A DNA stretch of 64,000 bases from Mikania micrantha (lineage: Eukaryota; Streptophyta; Magnoliopsida; Asterales; Asteraceae): contig CM018693.1 in NCBI GenBank assembly GCA_009363875.1, positions 70,602,986 through 70,666,985 on the forward strand, given 5' to 3'. Shown here piece by piece: positions 1 through 9,820 of the stretch; position 1 is the first letter of the stretch, and every line of letters starts with the position of its first letter. The position numbers and the translations under genes are program-made. The notes under the pieces are model-generated. The model did not search any database, was not told the DNA's origin, and saw only the letters and a program-made list of their open reading frames with translations.

Positions 1-2
1 CC

Positions 3-335
3 AGTTGCTGTTCACAAGTTTTGTGGATACAACAGCAGATGAGAGACTATGGTTTGAATTTTCTTACAACCCCTATTCATGTTGATAACGAGGCTGCTAT
101 TGCTATAACAAAGAATCCTGTGTATCATTCACGTTCAAAACACATTGATATTAGGTTTCATTTCATACGAGATTGCTATGAAAAGAAAGTTATTGATGTG
201 GTGAAGATACATACAGATGAGCAACGAGCAGACCTTCTCACCAAGGCTTTTGATAAAAACCGTTTTGAGTATTTGCTCAAATTATATGGCATTCGGGTCA
301 TGGGTGAGGTAATTACAAATCAACTTCCTTCATAA
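3..335 (+). pseudogene. Ty1/copia pol C-terminus (RNase H end), partial
   Basis: The frame is open from the window edge to a TAA at 333-335. It encodes the last ~110 residues of a copia polyprotein. The RNase H hallmarks are visible: a CCSQVLW motif, then HVDNEAAIAI, then NPVYHSRSKHIDIR and FHFIRDCYEK, then ADLLTKAF near the end. In copia elements this domain removes the RNA strand during reverse transcription in the virus-like particle. The wording is typical of the SIRE/Maximus lineage (inference from memory of the family). The 5' part lies outside the window. No stop occurs in the visible part, so this piece alone looks intact. It could belong to the same element as the extra ORF at 23003-26475, with the gypsy block between them inserted or joined later. 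Confidence 0.9.
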
Positions 336-1532
336 TCAATTTTTATTGAATTAACATCAAAAATTTTAATTGTTTTGTTTATTTTGTGTTTTAGTTTTTA
401 GGGGGAGAAAATTTTGAAAAACCTAAAAAACATTTGAAAAATCAAAAACACAAAAACATTTAAAAAATTAAAATCTGAGAAATTGATTCGACCAAATGAG
501 AAATGATAGTACATTGTAGCAATTGGAAGCACATCTGTATCTTAATAGAACTTAAACATAAAGAGCATTTACAATTACTTAGTATGATATGTTGGTAGGT
601 TTATAATTTAGTTGAGATAGCATTTGACAAAATTTTGATTATGCTTTATGATAAACAGATGCTTAGAATACAGTACTTCGTTTTGTCCTGAATGAGTGAT
701 AATTAATCTTACAAAATGTTTCTTGAACAAAAGTTAAATTACTAGTTTTGATCATGTGTTTATTTTTTAAAAGAAATTATAAATATGTTTTTTCTTTTGT
801 TTTAGTTTAAAGCTGAAACGTTCTTTGCGTATACTTACGTATCGACCTGATTGTTATAGCTTTAAATGTTTTAAGTTTGTTTTCTTGGTTTTGATTAAGA
901 TTTGGACAATCTCTGCGATATGAGAATATCGATCTGATTGTTAAATGCTTAATCTTAAATTATTGTTTCGTTCATTTTCTGGAGCATCTGAGCATACGAA
1001 AGTATCAACCTTGATTCCAAGATTTTGAAAAAATTCAATTTGTTTTATATTTTGTTATTTTCAAAAGAAATTATGTTTTGTTTTTGCATGATCAAGCTAG
1101 TTAAAATTGAAATATATTGTTTCAAGGACATTTTTGTTTGCTTAGTTTTTCACAAAACGGGGATGTGTTCAAGTAAATGGAGAACATAAAGTGTTTGATG
1201 GTTTTGTTTTCAATTGATATCTTAACTAAGTAATTAAACTTAAAGAGGTTTTATATACTGACAATCATCTTTGAATTGTAATTTGCTGACAACTATATTC
1301 ATTCATTCAATCAGGTGTGATGATGATTGTAATACAATATGATATCATATCTGGATCTTTCTGAAACAAAAATATTTGATTGTTTTGTTAGTTTATATTT
1401 CATAGTTAGATTTGTTAAATTTGTAGTGTGTTTGTTCTAAAATTGAAAAATACAAAAAGATTTTTTATCTGATGTTAAATCAATAAGTTTTGATTATTTG
1501 CTTTTGACTTTGAAACATTAAAACATTGTTTT
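336..1532 (+). other. AT-rich 3' spacer of a copia element
   Basis: This is non-coding DNA between the copia pol stop and the start of gypsy LTR A. A purine run (agggggagaaaa, about 399-410) resembles a polypurine tract. No LTR start follows it directly, so its role is uncertain; SIRE-type elements often have a long region with a second tract between pol and the 3' LTR. Three similar small hairpin boxes occur at about 827-855, 915-942 and 992-1016. No gene was seen. Confidence 0.55.
827..1016 (+). repeat. Three copies of a short hairpin box
   Basis: Each copy has a four-base stem around a four-base loop (ATAC-ttac-GTAT, ATAT-gaga-ATAT, ATAC-gaaa-GTAT). Each is preceded by GC and followed by a C-rich word and a form of TGATT. 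Spacing is about 88 and 77 bases. The stem changes in copy 2 are compensatory (ATAC/GTAT versus ATAT/ATAT). Function is unknown. Confidence 0.45.
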
Positions 1533-2239
1533 TGTAACATCAGTGCCGGAACCGCCACCGGAACAGTGATCTCTACAGTACATGAACAGTAAAACATGTA
1601 TGAACCATATACATTTCAGTACGTTTTACATTCATATCATTTATCATTATCATTATCATTTTGTGTTGTCATAGAACAAATTCAGAAACATTTAACAGAA
1701 ACACAGTTCAGAACAATGGTTCTTGAGTCATATAATTATCTGGCAACACAGAACCATCATGTGATTATTTGGTAGGATTTATTATGTAAAAACGTATGTG
1801 AGGCTTTACAGAACAAAACAACATGAATATCGTTATGTGAATGCTAAACTGCCGGGTTATTCGTATAGGTGACGATCTGTACGAATATATCTGAAAGTTT
1901 AACGTTCTGAATAATATTCTATAATTAGAAAACAATATTGAAAAGTAAAGTTATCGTCGTGTTCGTACGGGTGACGATTCGAACGAATACGTGCGACGAC
2001 CGTACGATTCAATTTAAACAATTAAATAAAAATTTTAAATTTAAGTAAATAGAAGATATTAGTTAATTTATTAGGAATCACAACCTAGAATAATTAAATG
2101 AATTCTATTTTTATAAACTGTGTCGTCTCGTCGCGAAAACTACGCGAATCGGCATTTTTCGCGAAACCAAACGAAACCGAACGAGTGGGTATTTTATCCC
2201 ACATTTAAAGTGACAATTAATGTCACAACCACCACCATT

Positions 2240-2300
2240 CTCCCCCATCTCTCTCTCAATTTCTTTACCTCTCTCTCTCTCTCTCTCTATTTTCTTCACA
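2240..2300 (+). promoter_or_regulatory. CT-rich leader / candidate core promoter in LTR A
   Basis: A run of CT dinucleotides (2270-2290) follows an AT-rich TATTTTAT stretch near 2193. Further downstream lies a donor-like AAG|GTAAAT (GT at 2434). The same order is seen reversed in LTR B (GA run 6005-6045, donor near 5859), LTR C and LTR D; D has a clear TATATAAAC near 29652. Pyrimidine-rich 5' leaders are common in plant transcripts. A transcription start here is inference. Confidence 0.4.
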
Positions 2301-2611
2301 AGAAACCACCTTCTCTCTACAAATTTGGGCTCAAATCTTGGTGGATTCAAGTGTTCTAGGTGTCATTACGATCCTCTCGTCTTGTAGATTACAGAAGTAC
2401 AAGTATTGTGAGCTTCCATCCACGAAATATAAGGTAAATATTCACTTTAAATTCGGTTTTAGAGGGTATTCACGAGTCCATATGGGTTTTGTAGTGTTAA
2501 ACGATCTTAAACACTTAAATCACGTGGGATAAGGTGTTATATATAGTTAGGAACTGTTAGGGGTGAATTTGTAACAGGTTTAGCTCCCTAGAATGAAGAT
2601 GACGAGGCATG

Positions 2612-2785
2612 AACCACGACAGGTTCGTGGGTTTCTCGGGCGAACCCATTGATAACCGGCCGAACCTTTCCTCAACAACCGACGAACCCACGGGTTGTTA
2701 GGCGAACCCTGCACCGAACCTACATGGTCTGCAACGAACCCTGGAACCCACGTGTATCCTCTGCAACGAACCTATACAATCCTTC
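2612..2785 (+). repeat. CGAACC hexamer array, first part (LTR A)
   Basis: The hexamer CGAACC (reverse GGTTCG) recurs at irregular 8-25 base spacing in otherwise non-repeated sequence. It is cut by nested LTR B and continues at 6755. Confidence 0.85.
2781..2785. repeat. Target site duplication, left copy of LTR B
   Basis: ccttc here pairs with gcttc at 6754-6758, a 4/5 match. The sequence of LTR A resumes after the right copy, which supports a simple insertion. Confidence 0.7.
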
Positions 2786-3285
2786 TGTCACACCCCGAGC
2801 CGGCGGGGTAGGATCGGGTTTCCCCGACGGGCGGAAGGTTCCCGGGGCGCGATATCGTCAGTGATAATCGAAAGTGATCAGATTGTTTACATTGCACATG
2901 ATATAAATGAGAATTTCTAAATATAATAGAATTACAAAGTTAAATTACCTCAGTATCGTTTATAATTTAACAATGTAAATCTATTGTAAACATCATAAAA
3001 CGACTATCTTGTATTTACACAAGATATACAAAATAAATTGTATAATGATGTCTTCAGAAGTATGCAGGTCCAAAATACTAAAGCTTCTATCTGAAGTCCT
3101 AGTCCAAAAGAAATGACTTCTTAATTGACCTGTTCGTCACCTGAGAAGTCATGCAAAAATAAAAGTCAACACATGGTTGGTGAGTTCATATAGTTTAGTG
3201 TTTGAAAATGATTTGAAAATTATTTGAAAACCTCCTTTGGTAAAGACCCTAACCTCATTAACACCACATGTATCATCCAGATCGG

Positions 3286-3306
3286 TATGCTTATATATAG
3301 GGCATA
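3286..3306 (-). promoter_or_regulatory. Palindromic TATATATAAG box (LTR B)
   Basis: TATGC and GCATA arms flank a TATATATA core. The same box sits at 9149, 19414, 27052, 47098 and 59820 in the other LTRs, always next to a CCCACCACATA-like block. Confidence 0.6.
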
Positions 3307-3779
3307 CCCCTGAGTCGAGGTTACAACCCCGCCCAGACGCCATCCCACCACATACTAATCCGCATAGGACATTGTTGTTAATAATAATTAGGCATTTTTA
3401 CCCTACCATTTACCCATGATTCTTCTGTTCCCTGTTCCTGTAAATACAATCATTTGAAATCTCTATTGATTCCATAAGTTCCTCATAAAAATATGATCAA
3501 CCATAGTAATTGTACAAACAGTTATAAATGCTTAATTAAATAAATAAATAAACATTTAATTTAAAATCTAAGTCCTAATGATTGGGGCCTTTGGTCAACT
3601 CGAGTAGACTAGTCTGTCAATCTAGGTACTTAGTAGTTAGGGAATCTGTAAATATCCTCAAACATACGACCTACAAGTGAAACAGTCTAGCTAGGACTTC
3701 TTGAAATGCAGCATTTTATGTTTCGTCTGTTTTTGGCGTATGCTATCTCTGATATTTCCCAGGCTTTCCCTTGAAAATG

Positions 3780-4140
3780 ATTTATTGATTCGTCTGATTC
3801 TGTTACAAGATGTACTTGATTCGTTGATCACAGAATACTAGATTCATTGATCAATTGTACACTTGATTCATTGTTCAACAAACACTTGATTTGTAGAACA
3901 TTGAATATTGTCTTTGCAAAGATTGTTTCGTTTGATTCGTTTGAAATCCCACACTTGTTTCGTCAAAATGTTTCGTATGATTCGTTGAACTCACCCACTT
4001 GTTTTGTCAAAATGTTCCGTTTAATTCATTGAAAACACCCATTTGATTCATCAAAATGTTTCGTTTGATTCATTGAAAACACCCATTTGATTCGTCAAAA
4101 TGTTTCGTTTGAAATGTTTTGATTTGTTGAAATGTTTAGT
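3780..4140 (-). repeat. TTCGTTTGATTCGTTGAA tandem array (LTR B)
   Basis: Degenerate direct repeats of roughly 45 bases, built from a word meaning 'attcgttgaa...cacttgtttcgtcaaaatg' in the LTR sense reversed. The counterpart in LTR A is 8340-8640. The short frame across it is a repeat artefact. Confidence 0.75.
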
Positions 4141-5217
4141 TTAACTCGATTATTCACTTAATTTATAAGTAAATCAGTTAGTAAACCTGCATAAAATCTT
4201 CCTAGACATGGTCTAGGATAACATTCATATATATGTAAAACATATAAATTTAAAAGCATTTAAGTAAACAATTTAATTAACAGTTTACGCATGCTTCTCA
4301 GCCCCGCGTTTTAAAACAAAAATGTTAGAAAAGGGGCAATGAACTCACCTGTGCTGCTATGTAAATGATCTACACAAAATGCGCGCTCTTGTTCGTAAGC
4401 TAAATATCTTCGGTTCCTGAGTTATTTTATAAGAATTTCGGATATAATAAGTACGCGTAGTAGTCGTTGTGCCTAAGACTTGATCTTTGTGTGTGTACAA
4501 CTAAGTGTCTTAGTACTAAGTGTAACTAAGATCTAATCTATCCTAGTTACCCTTTTTGATCCCCAATCCCATAGTTTAGTTACTTAGTTGTAATAACTTA
4601 CCTTTACATTTTTAGAAATTTCGGCAGAGTTTCCCTTGTTTTTAGAGCAAATCCAGACAATTATATTGTCTATTTATAACAAAGTCCCAATTCAATCAAT
4701 TCAATAAATATTTAAACCAAAACATTACAATTAATCCTTTATAACAAAATTTAACTAAAGGAAAACTATGCCATTTATAATTCACATTTCAAATTAGACA
4801 ACACTTTAGAAATTAATAAACCAACTTTTAAATAAATTCATAATGCTTTTATTTTATCAAAATATCATTACTTGAGTTTACGTATTCATTTAATACATGA
4901 TGGGCTTAGTTAAGCCCCATTGGGCCCCCCTTAGGCCCAATTGAACTTCCTTAATTTCTAATTGATTTCCCAACTTGTGTTGTTGATTCTCATGAACTTG
5001 TAACTAATTCACCTTAATTGTCAAACTATCTTGTATGGCCAACATTTGGTGTTAGATATGCATGCACTAATGTGAATTTCCCATGCACACACATGCATGC
5101 AATTTGTATGATTTAACTCCTCATGAATTGGTTAGTTTAGTGATCCACAATTCATTTCCTAGTTTATATCATGAGTTTCATTGGTCCTAGGTCCATATTA
5201 GCCTCATTAATCGACTC

Positions 5218-5690
5218 CTAGGTTCGACATATGGTCCAGGGCAGCGAACCTATGCTATGTTGGCCTAGGGTTCGGCTCCAATGGTGTTAGACGAACCCAT
5301 AAGGTTCGGTCCATCATGGTTCGTCCAGCTCCTAGGGTTCATTCACTTTGGGTTCGGGGGTTGCATGGCCAAGGTTCGGCCATCCAAGGTTCGGCCTTAA
5401 CAGGTTTGTCATGTAAGGGTTCGGTTGATCTATCTATGCAGGTTCGTTCAATGGCATCCGAAGGTTCGCTTAACTTCTAAAGGTTCGGCAAGGTACACTG
5501 GTTCGGCAGGGTTGGTGCAGGTTCGTTGCAGGTAACTCGCAGGGTTCGTTGCAGACTTGATCAGTGCAACAGGTTCGTGATGCAGGGTTCGGACTAATCA
5601 AAGAAGGTTCGGCTGGGTTCGTTTTCACCACCAAGGTTCGGTCCAGAACTTAAGGGTTCGGCCAGCTTAGTGGTCCACGAACCTGCATCA
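5218..5690 (-). repeat. GGTTCG hexamer array (LTR B)
   Basis: About twenty copies of GGTTCG lie in some 470 bases, often within longer words such as GCAGGGTTCGTTGCAG. Spacers are irregular. A random hexamer would be expected less than once in this length. Confidence 0.88.
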
Positions 5691-6754
5691 TCTCCTTCTT
5701 GTTCACGGCTTCAACCTGTTACAAACCCATCCCCAGCAACACCTAATCGAACATTCACCTCTATCTAAGTGTTTTTATGTGTTTAATACTGACTCTAATC
5801 GCAAAACAACTTGAACTCATGAAAACCCTATAAAAACCGAAAATAAAATGGATATTTACCTTAGATTTCGTGGATGAAAGCTCACAATACTTGTACTTCC
5901 GTGATCTACAAGGTGAAAGGATTAAGATGACGCCTAGAACACTTGATTTCAACGAGATTTGAGCCTCCAAAACATGGAAAGAAGGTGATTTTCTTGTGAA
6001 GGACTAGAGAGAGAGGGGAAAAACGATTTTGAGAGAGAGAGAGGAGAGTGATGGGTGGTGGTTGTGGCATTTATGTCACATTAAATGAGGGTTAAAATAC
6101 CCACTCGTTCGATCTCGTTCGGTTTCGCGTAAAGTACCGGTTTCGCGTAGTTTTCGCGGCGAAACGACACGATTTATAAAAATAGAATTTATTTAATTAT
6201 TCAAGGTTGTGATTCCTAATAAATTAACTAATATCTTCAATTTATTTAAATTTTAAAAAATATAAGTTGCTGTTTAAATCGAAACGTACGGTCGTCGCGC
6301 GTATTCGTTCGAATCGTCACTCGTACAAACACGGCGATAACTATACTTTTCAATATTGTTTTCTAATTATAGAATATCATTCAGAACGTTAAACTTTCCG
6401 GTTTATTCGTACAGATCGTCACCTATACGGATAACCCGTCGGTTTAGCATTTACTTAACAATATTCGTGTGTTTTGTCCTGTAAAGCCTCACATACGTTT
6501 ATACATAATAAAATCCTAACAAATAAACCAATGATGGTTCTGTGTTGCCAGATTATCATCTGACTCAAGAACCCTTGTTATGAACTGTGTTTCTGTTAAT
6601 TGTTTCCGAATTTGTTCTATGAACACACAAAATGACAATGATAAATGATATGAATAATGAAACATACTGAAATGTATATGATTCGTACCTGTTTTACTGT
6701 TCATGTACTGTAGAGATCACTGTTCCGGTGACGGTTCCGGCACTGATGTTACAG

Positions 6755-7100
6755 CTTCCCCGAACCCTGCATCACTTTGACCCACGAAGCTACATATTCT
6801 GCAGCGAACCTCATAGCTGGCCGCCAACTACGAACCCTTATAAAGCGAACCTTACCCTGTAACCCTAATTCACGAACCTATAGGGAACGAACCCTCACCC
6901 TCTGGCCGAACCAGTGAAGTCACGAACCTGCGTTGCATGTTAAACGAACCTGCATGCAAGGCTACGAACGTCCATGGCAGCCGAACCCTATTGAGCCGAA
7001 CCTATTCCATGCGTAATAGCCAAACCCTACCTTTCTCAGATACAACCGAACCTAAGGGTTAGGGCAATAGGTTCGCTGCCCTAACCAGGGTCCGAATCCT
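6755..7100 (+). repeat. CGAACC hexamer array, second part (LTR A)
   Basis: Continuation of the LTR A array after nested LTR B. About fifteen CGAACC copies, a few with one change, with irregular spacing. Confidence 0.85.
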
Positions 7101-8037
7101 ATGGTTGCTTAATTTGGTTAATGTGGGGGTTTAGCATTCTCATAACTAGTGTGAAGGACATAAGGAATGATTTGTTGGTCATTAACTTAAGTTTTTAATG
7201 AGGAATGGATCCCATAAGTGGCATGCATGGATAAATATTATGTGTGAGTGCATGGGAATAATCTAGGGTATCTAAACTCAAGAAAACTTACCCTTATTAT
7301 TAAATGAGTTATACGGTCCTTGAATGACATGAAAGGTGTTAGTTTAGACATTATAACGAGTCAATAGGAGTATTCATATTTAATGAGTTAAATTGACACC
7401 TTAGAAATTACTATTAAATCGGGAAGATCTTAACACGAGCATTATAGGATGGAGTGAGATTTTTTTTCTAAACTCAAACAATGTAAATGGATCAGTTAGA
7501 CAAAGTTTTCAAGGTTCATGAGCAACAATCAATTAGAAATCCAAGATCTTCAAGTGGGCTTAAGTGGGCCAATGGGGCATAATTAAGCCCATTATACATT
7601 AGATGTTATTTAAATTCAAGTAATGATGTTTTTAATTAAAATGAAGGCGTTGTAAATTTATGAAAACTTACTTTAATAATTTTCTAAAATCTAGTTTAAT
7701 TTGAAATGGAAGTTATTTATAAATATCATTTGTGTCCCTTTTAAGATTTTATAGTTGTAAAAGTAGTTGTAATATAATTGATTGGGATTTGTTGTAAAAT
7801 AGACAATATAATTGTCTGGATTTGAACTAAATACAAAGGAGACTCTGCCCAATTTTTGTAAAATTAATTATAAGTGTTGTAATTAAACATGGGAATTGGG
7901 ATTTTAAATGGGTAATTGAACTAGATCATTTAGATCAAATCTTAGAAGTTCACTAGAGATTAGGACACTTAGTTACACACACAAAGACCAAACCTTAGAT
8001 TTGACGACTATTACGCGTACTTATCGTATTCATACTC

Positions 8038-8045
8038 TTATAAAA
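8038..8045 (+). promoter_or_regulatory. TATA-like box upstream of LTR donor (LTR A)
   Basis: TTATAAAA lies about 75 bases before the donor at 8122. It is conserved in the same place in LTRs B, C, C', E and, less perfectly, D and F. If used, it would give a short first exon of about 50 nucleotides (inference). Confidence 0.5.
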
Positions 8046-8339
8046 CAACTCAGGAACCGAAGAAACCTAAGCTACAACAAGAGCACGCATTTTGTGTTAG
8101 ATTATTTACATAGCAGCACAGGTGAGTTCATTGCCCCTTTTCTAACATTTTGTTTTAAAACGAGGGGCTGAAAAGCATGCGTAAACTGTTTATTTAAATT
8201 GTTTACTTAAATGCTTTTATTTAACATATGTTTTATATCTGAATTGTTAACCTAGACCATGTCTAGGTAAATTTTTATGCAGGTTTTACTATGTTTATTT
8301 ACTTACAATTTAAGTAAATAGTTGAGTTAAACTAAACAT

Positions 8340-8640
8340 TTCAAAGAATCAAACTAAACATTTTGACGAATCAAGTGGGTGATTTCAACGAATCAAACGA
8401 AACATTTTTGACAAATTAAGTGTGTGTGTTCAACGAATCAAACGAAACATTTTTGACAAATCAAGTGTGGGAGTTCAACGAATCAAACGAAACATTTTGA
8501 CGAAACAAGTGTGGGATTTCAACGAATCAAACGAAACAATCTTTGCAAAGGTATTATTCAATGTTCAACAAATCAAGTGTTTGTTGAACAACGAATCAAG
8601 TGTACAATTGATCAATGAATCTAGTATTCTATGATCAACG
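8340..8640 (+). repeat. CGAATCAAACGAAAC tandem array (LTR A)
   Basis: Four or more copies of a ~45-base unit built on the word caacgaatcaaacgaaaca, with decayed copies at each side. It lies between the predicted donor and acceptor. The open frame at 8422-8634 is a by-product of the repeat. Confidence 0.8.
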
Positions 8641-9148
8641 AATCAAGTACATCTTGTAACAGAATCAGACGAAGCAATGAATCATTTTCAAGGGAAAGCC
8701 TGGGAAATATCAAAGATAACATATGCCAAAACGAATCAAGAACGAAACAAAATTCCTACATTTCAAGAAGTCCTAGCTAGACCGTTTGATTTGTAGGTCA
8801 TATGTTTGATGATTTTTACAGATTCCCTAACTACTAAGTACCTAGATTGACAGACTAGTCTACTCGAGTTTGACCAAGGCCCCAATCATTAGGACTTAGA
8901 TTTTATTAAATGTTTATTTATTTATTTACTTAAGCATTTATAACTGTTTATACAATTACTGTGGTTGATCATATTGTGTGATGAACTTATGAAATCAACA
9001 CGGATTTCAAATGATTGTAATTACAGGGACAACAATCAGCAGAACTTATGGGATTGAGTTAAGGGTAAAAATGCTTAATTATCATTAACAGCAGTGTCAT
9101 ATGCATATTAGTATGTGGTGGGATGTTGGCTAGGGCTTGTCCCTTACA

Positions 9149-9169
9149 TATGCCCTATATATAAGCATA
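9149..9169 (+). promoter_or_regulatory. Palindromic TATATATAAG box (LTR A)
   Basis: TATGC arm, CCTATATATAA core, GCATA arm. It is preceded by GTATGTGGTGGGATG. It could be a second core promoter about 480 bases from the LTR end that yields full-length RNA; that use is inference. Confidence 0.55.
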
Positions 9170-9655
9170 CCGATGTGGATATTACATGTGGTGTTAATGA
9201 GGTTAGGGTCTTTACCAAAGGAAGTTTTCAAATCATTTTCAATTACTAAAACTATATGAACTCACCAACCATGTGTTGACTTGATCTTTTTGCATGACTT
9301 CTCAGGTGACGAACAGGCCAATTAAGAAGTCATTTCTTTTGGACTAGGACTTCAGATAGAAGGCTTAGTATTTTGGACCTGCATACTTTTGAAGACATCA
9401 TTATCCAAATTATTTTGTATATCTTGTGCAGTACAAGATAGTTATTTTATGATGTTTATGATAGATTTACATTGTTAAATTATGAACGATTCGAATGTAA
9501 CTTTGTAATTCTATTTTATTTAGCATTTCTCATTTATATCATGTGCAATGTAAACAATCTAATCACTTTGATTATCACTCACGATATCGCGCCCCGAGAA
9601 TCTTCCGTCCGACCGGGACTCCGATCCGACCCCGCCGGCTCGGGGTGTGACATAT

Positions 9656-9674
9656 TGGTATCAGAGCCATGGTT
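9656..9674 (+). other. Primer binding site (initiator Met tRNA type)
   Basis: TGGTATCAGAGCCATGGTT begins three bases after the LTR A end. It matches the standard plant retrotransposon site for the 3' end of initiator methionine tRNA and fixes the LTR boundary and + orientation. Confidence 0.92.
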
Positions 9675-9820
9675 ATAGAGAAATATATGTCACTTATTTA
9701 AACGGTTTGGCGTAGACTATAACCTAGGGACCCTGCATGCAGAGAAAACAGGATTTAGAAATTTATTTGCATACTGTCTTCCGTAATTGATCATTGCACT
9801 AACCGATAACTTTATTGGTT

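Larger units (their letters stand above)
3141..4348 (-). other. Predicted LTR intron in LTR B
   Basis: On the minus strand the donor AG|GTGAGT lies at 4350-4343 and the acceptor TTCTCAG ends at 3141, giving 1,208 bp. The acceptor is preceded by a T-rich stretch. A TTATAAAA box lies just upstream of the donor (about 4424-4433). The tandem array 3780-4140 lies inside. Splicing has not been shown; this rests on signal conservation with LTRs A, C and F. Confidence 0.45.
2786..6753 (-). mobile_element. LTR B: nested solo gypsy LTR (3,968 bp)
   Basis: In window orientation it runs from TGTCACACCCCGAGCCGG to GGCACTGATGTTACA, the reverse of the LTR A ends. No internal domain is attached, so it is a solo LTR, the usual product of recombination between the two LTRs of one element. 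It sits inside the hexamer array of LTR A. The five bases before it (ccttc, 2781-2785) and after it (gcttc, 6754-6758) look like a 5-bp target duplication with one change. It carries the same internal landmarks as LTR A on the other strand. Confidence 0.88.
8122..9305 (+). other. Predicted LTR intron in LTR A
   Basis: The donor is CACAG|GTGAGT (GT at 8122-8123), close to the plant consensus. The acceptor is a T-rich tract ending TTCTCAG at 9305, followed by GTGACG. Length is 1,184 bp. The matching pairs in LTRs B (1,208), C (1,116) and F (1,177) have very similar length although the repeats inside differ. The intron would lie in the R-U5 part if transcription starts at the TATA-like box at 8038. 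No transcript evidence is available here. Confidence 0.45.
1533..9652 (+). mobile_element. LTR A: ~4.1 kb Tekay-type gypsy 5' LTR, split by nested LTR B
   Basis: The LTR starts TGTAACATCAGTGCCGGAACC and ends CGGGGTGTGACA, directly before a primer binding site at 9656. Without nested LTR B (2786-6753) it is about 4,150 bp. By the same motifs it is the homologue of LTRs B and C and of truncated C'. Order inside: TG end, CG-rich block, CT-rich leader (about 2240-2300), hexamer CGAACC array (2612-2785, continuing 6755-7100), TATA-like box at 8038, splice-donor-like AG|GTGAGT at 8122, tandem array (about 8340-8640), palindromic TATATATAAG box (9149-9169), acceptor-like TCTCAG at 9305, and CA end. 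It is the 5' LTR of the element whose gag starts at 9821. Confidence 0.88.

Noticed and set aside
2111..2359. Overlapping 79-codon frames on both strands
   Set aside because: They lie in the CT-rich LTR leader, overlap head to head and have low-complexity content.
5218..5690. GGTTCG arrays as a CRISPR-like array or as tRNA/Pol III B-box clusters
   Set aside because: The repeat is only six bases with irregular spacing in a plant genome, so not CRISPR. The B box needs GGTTCGANNCC plus an A box; the copies mostly lack the ANNCC part and no A box or cloverleaf was found.
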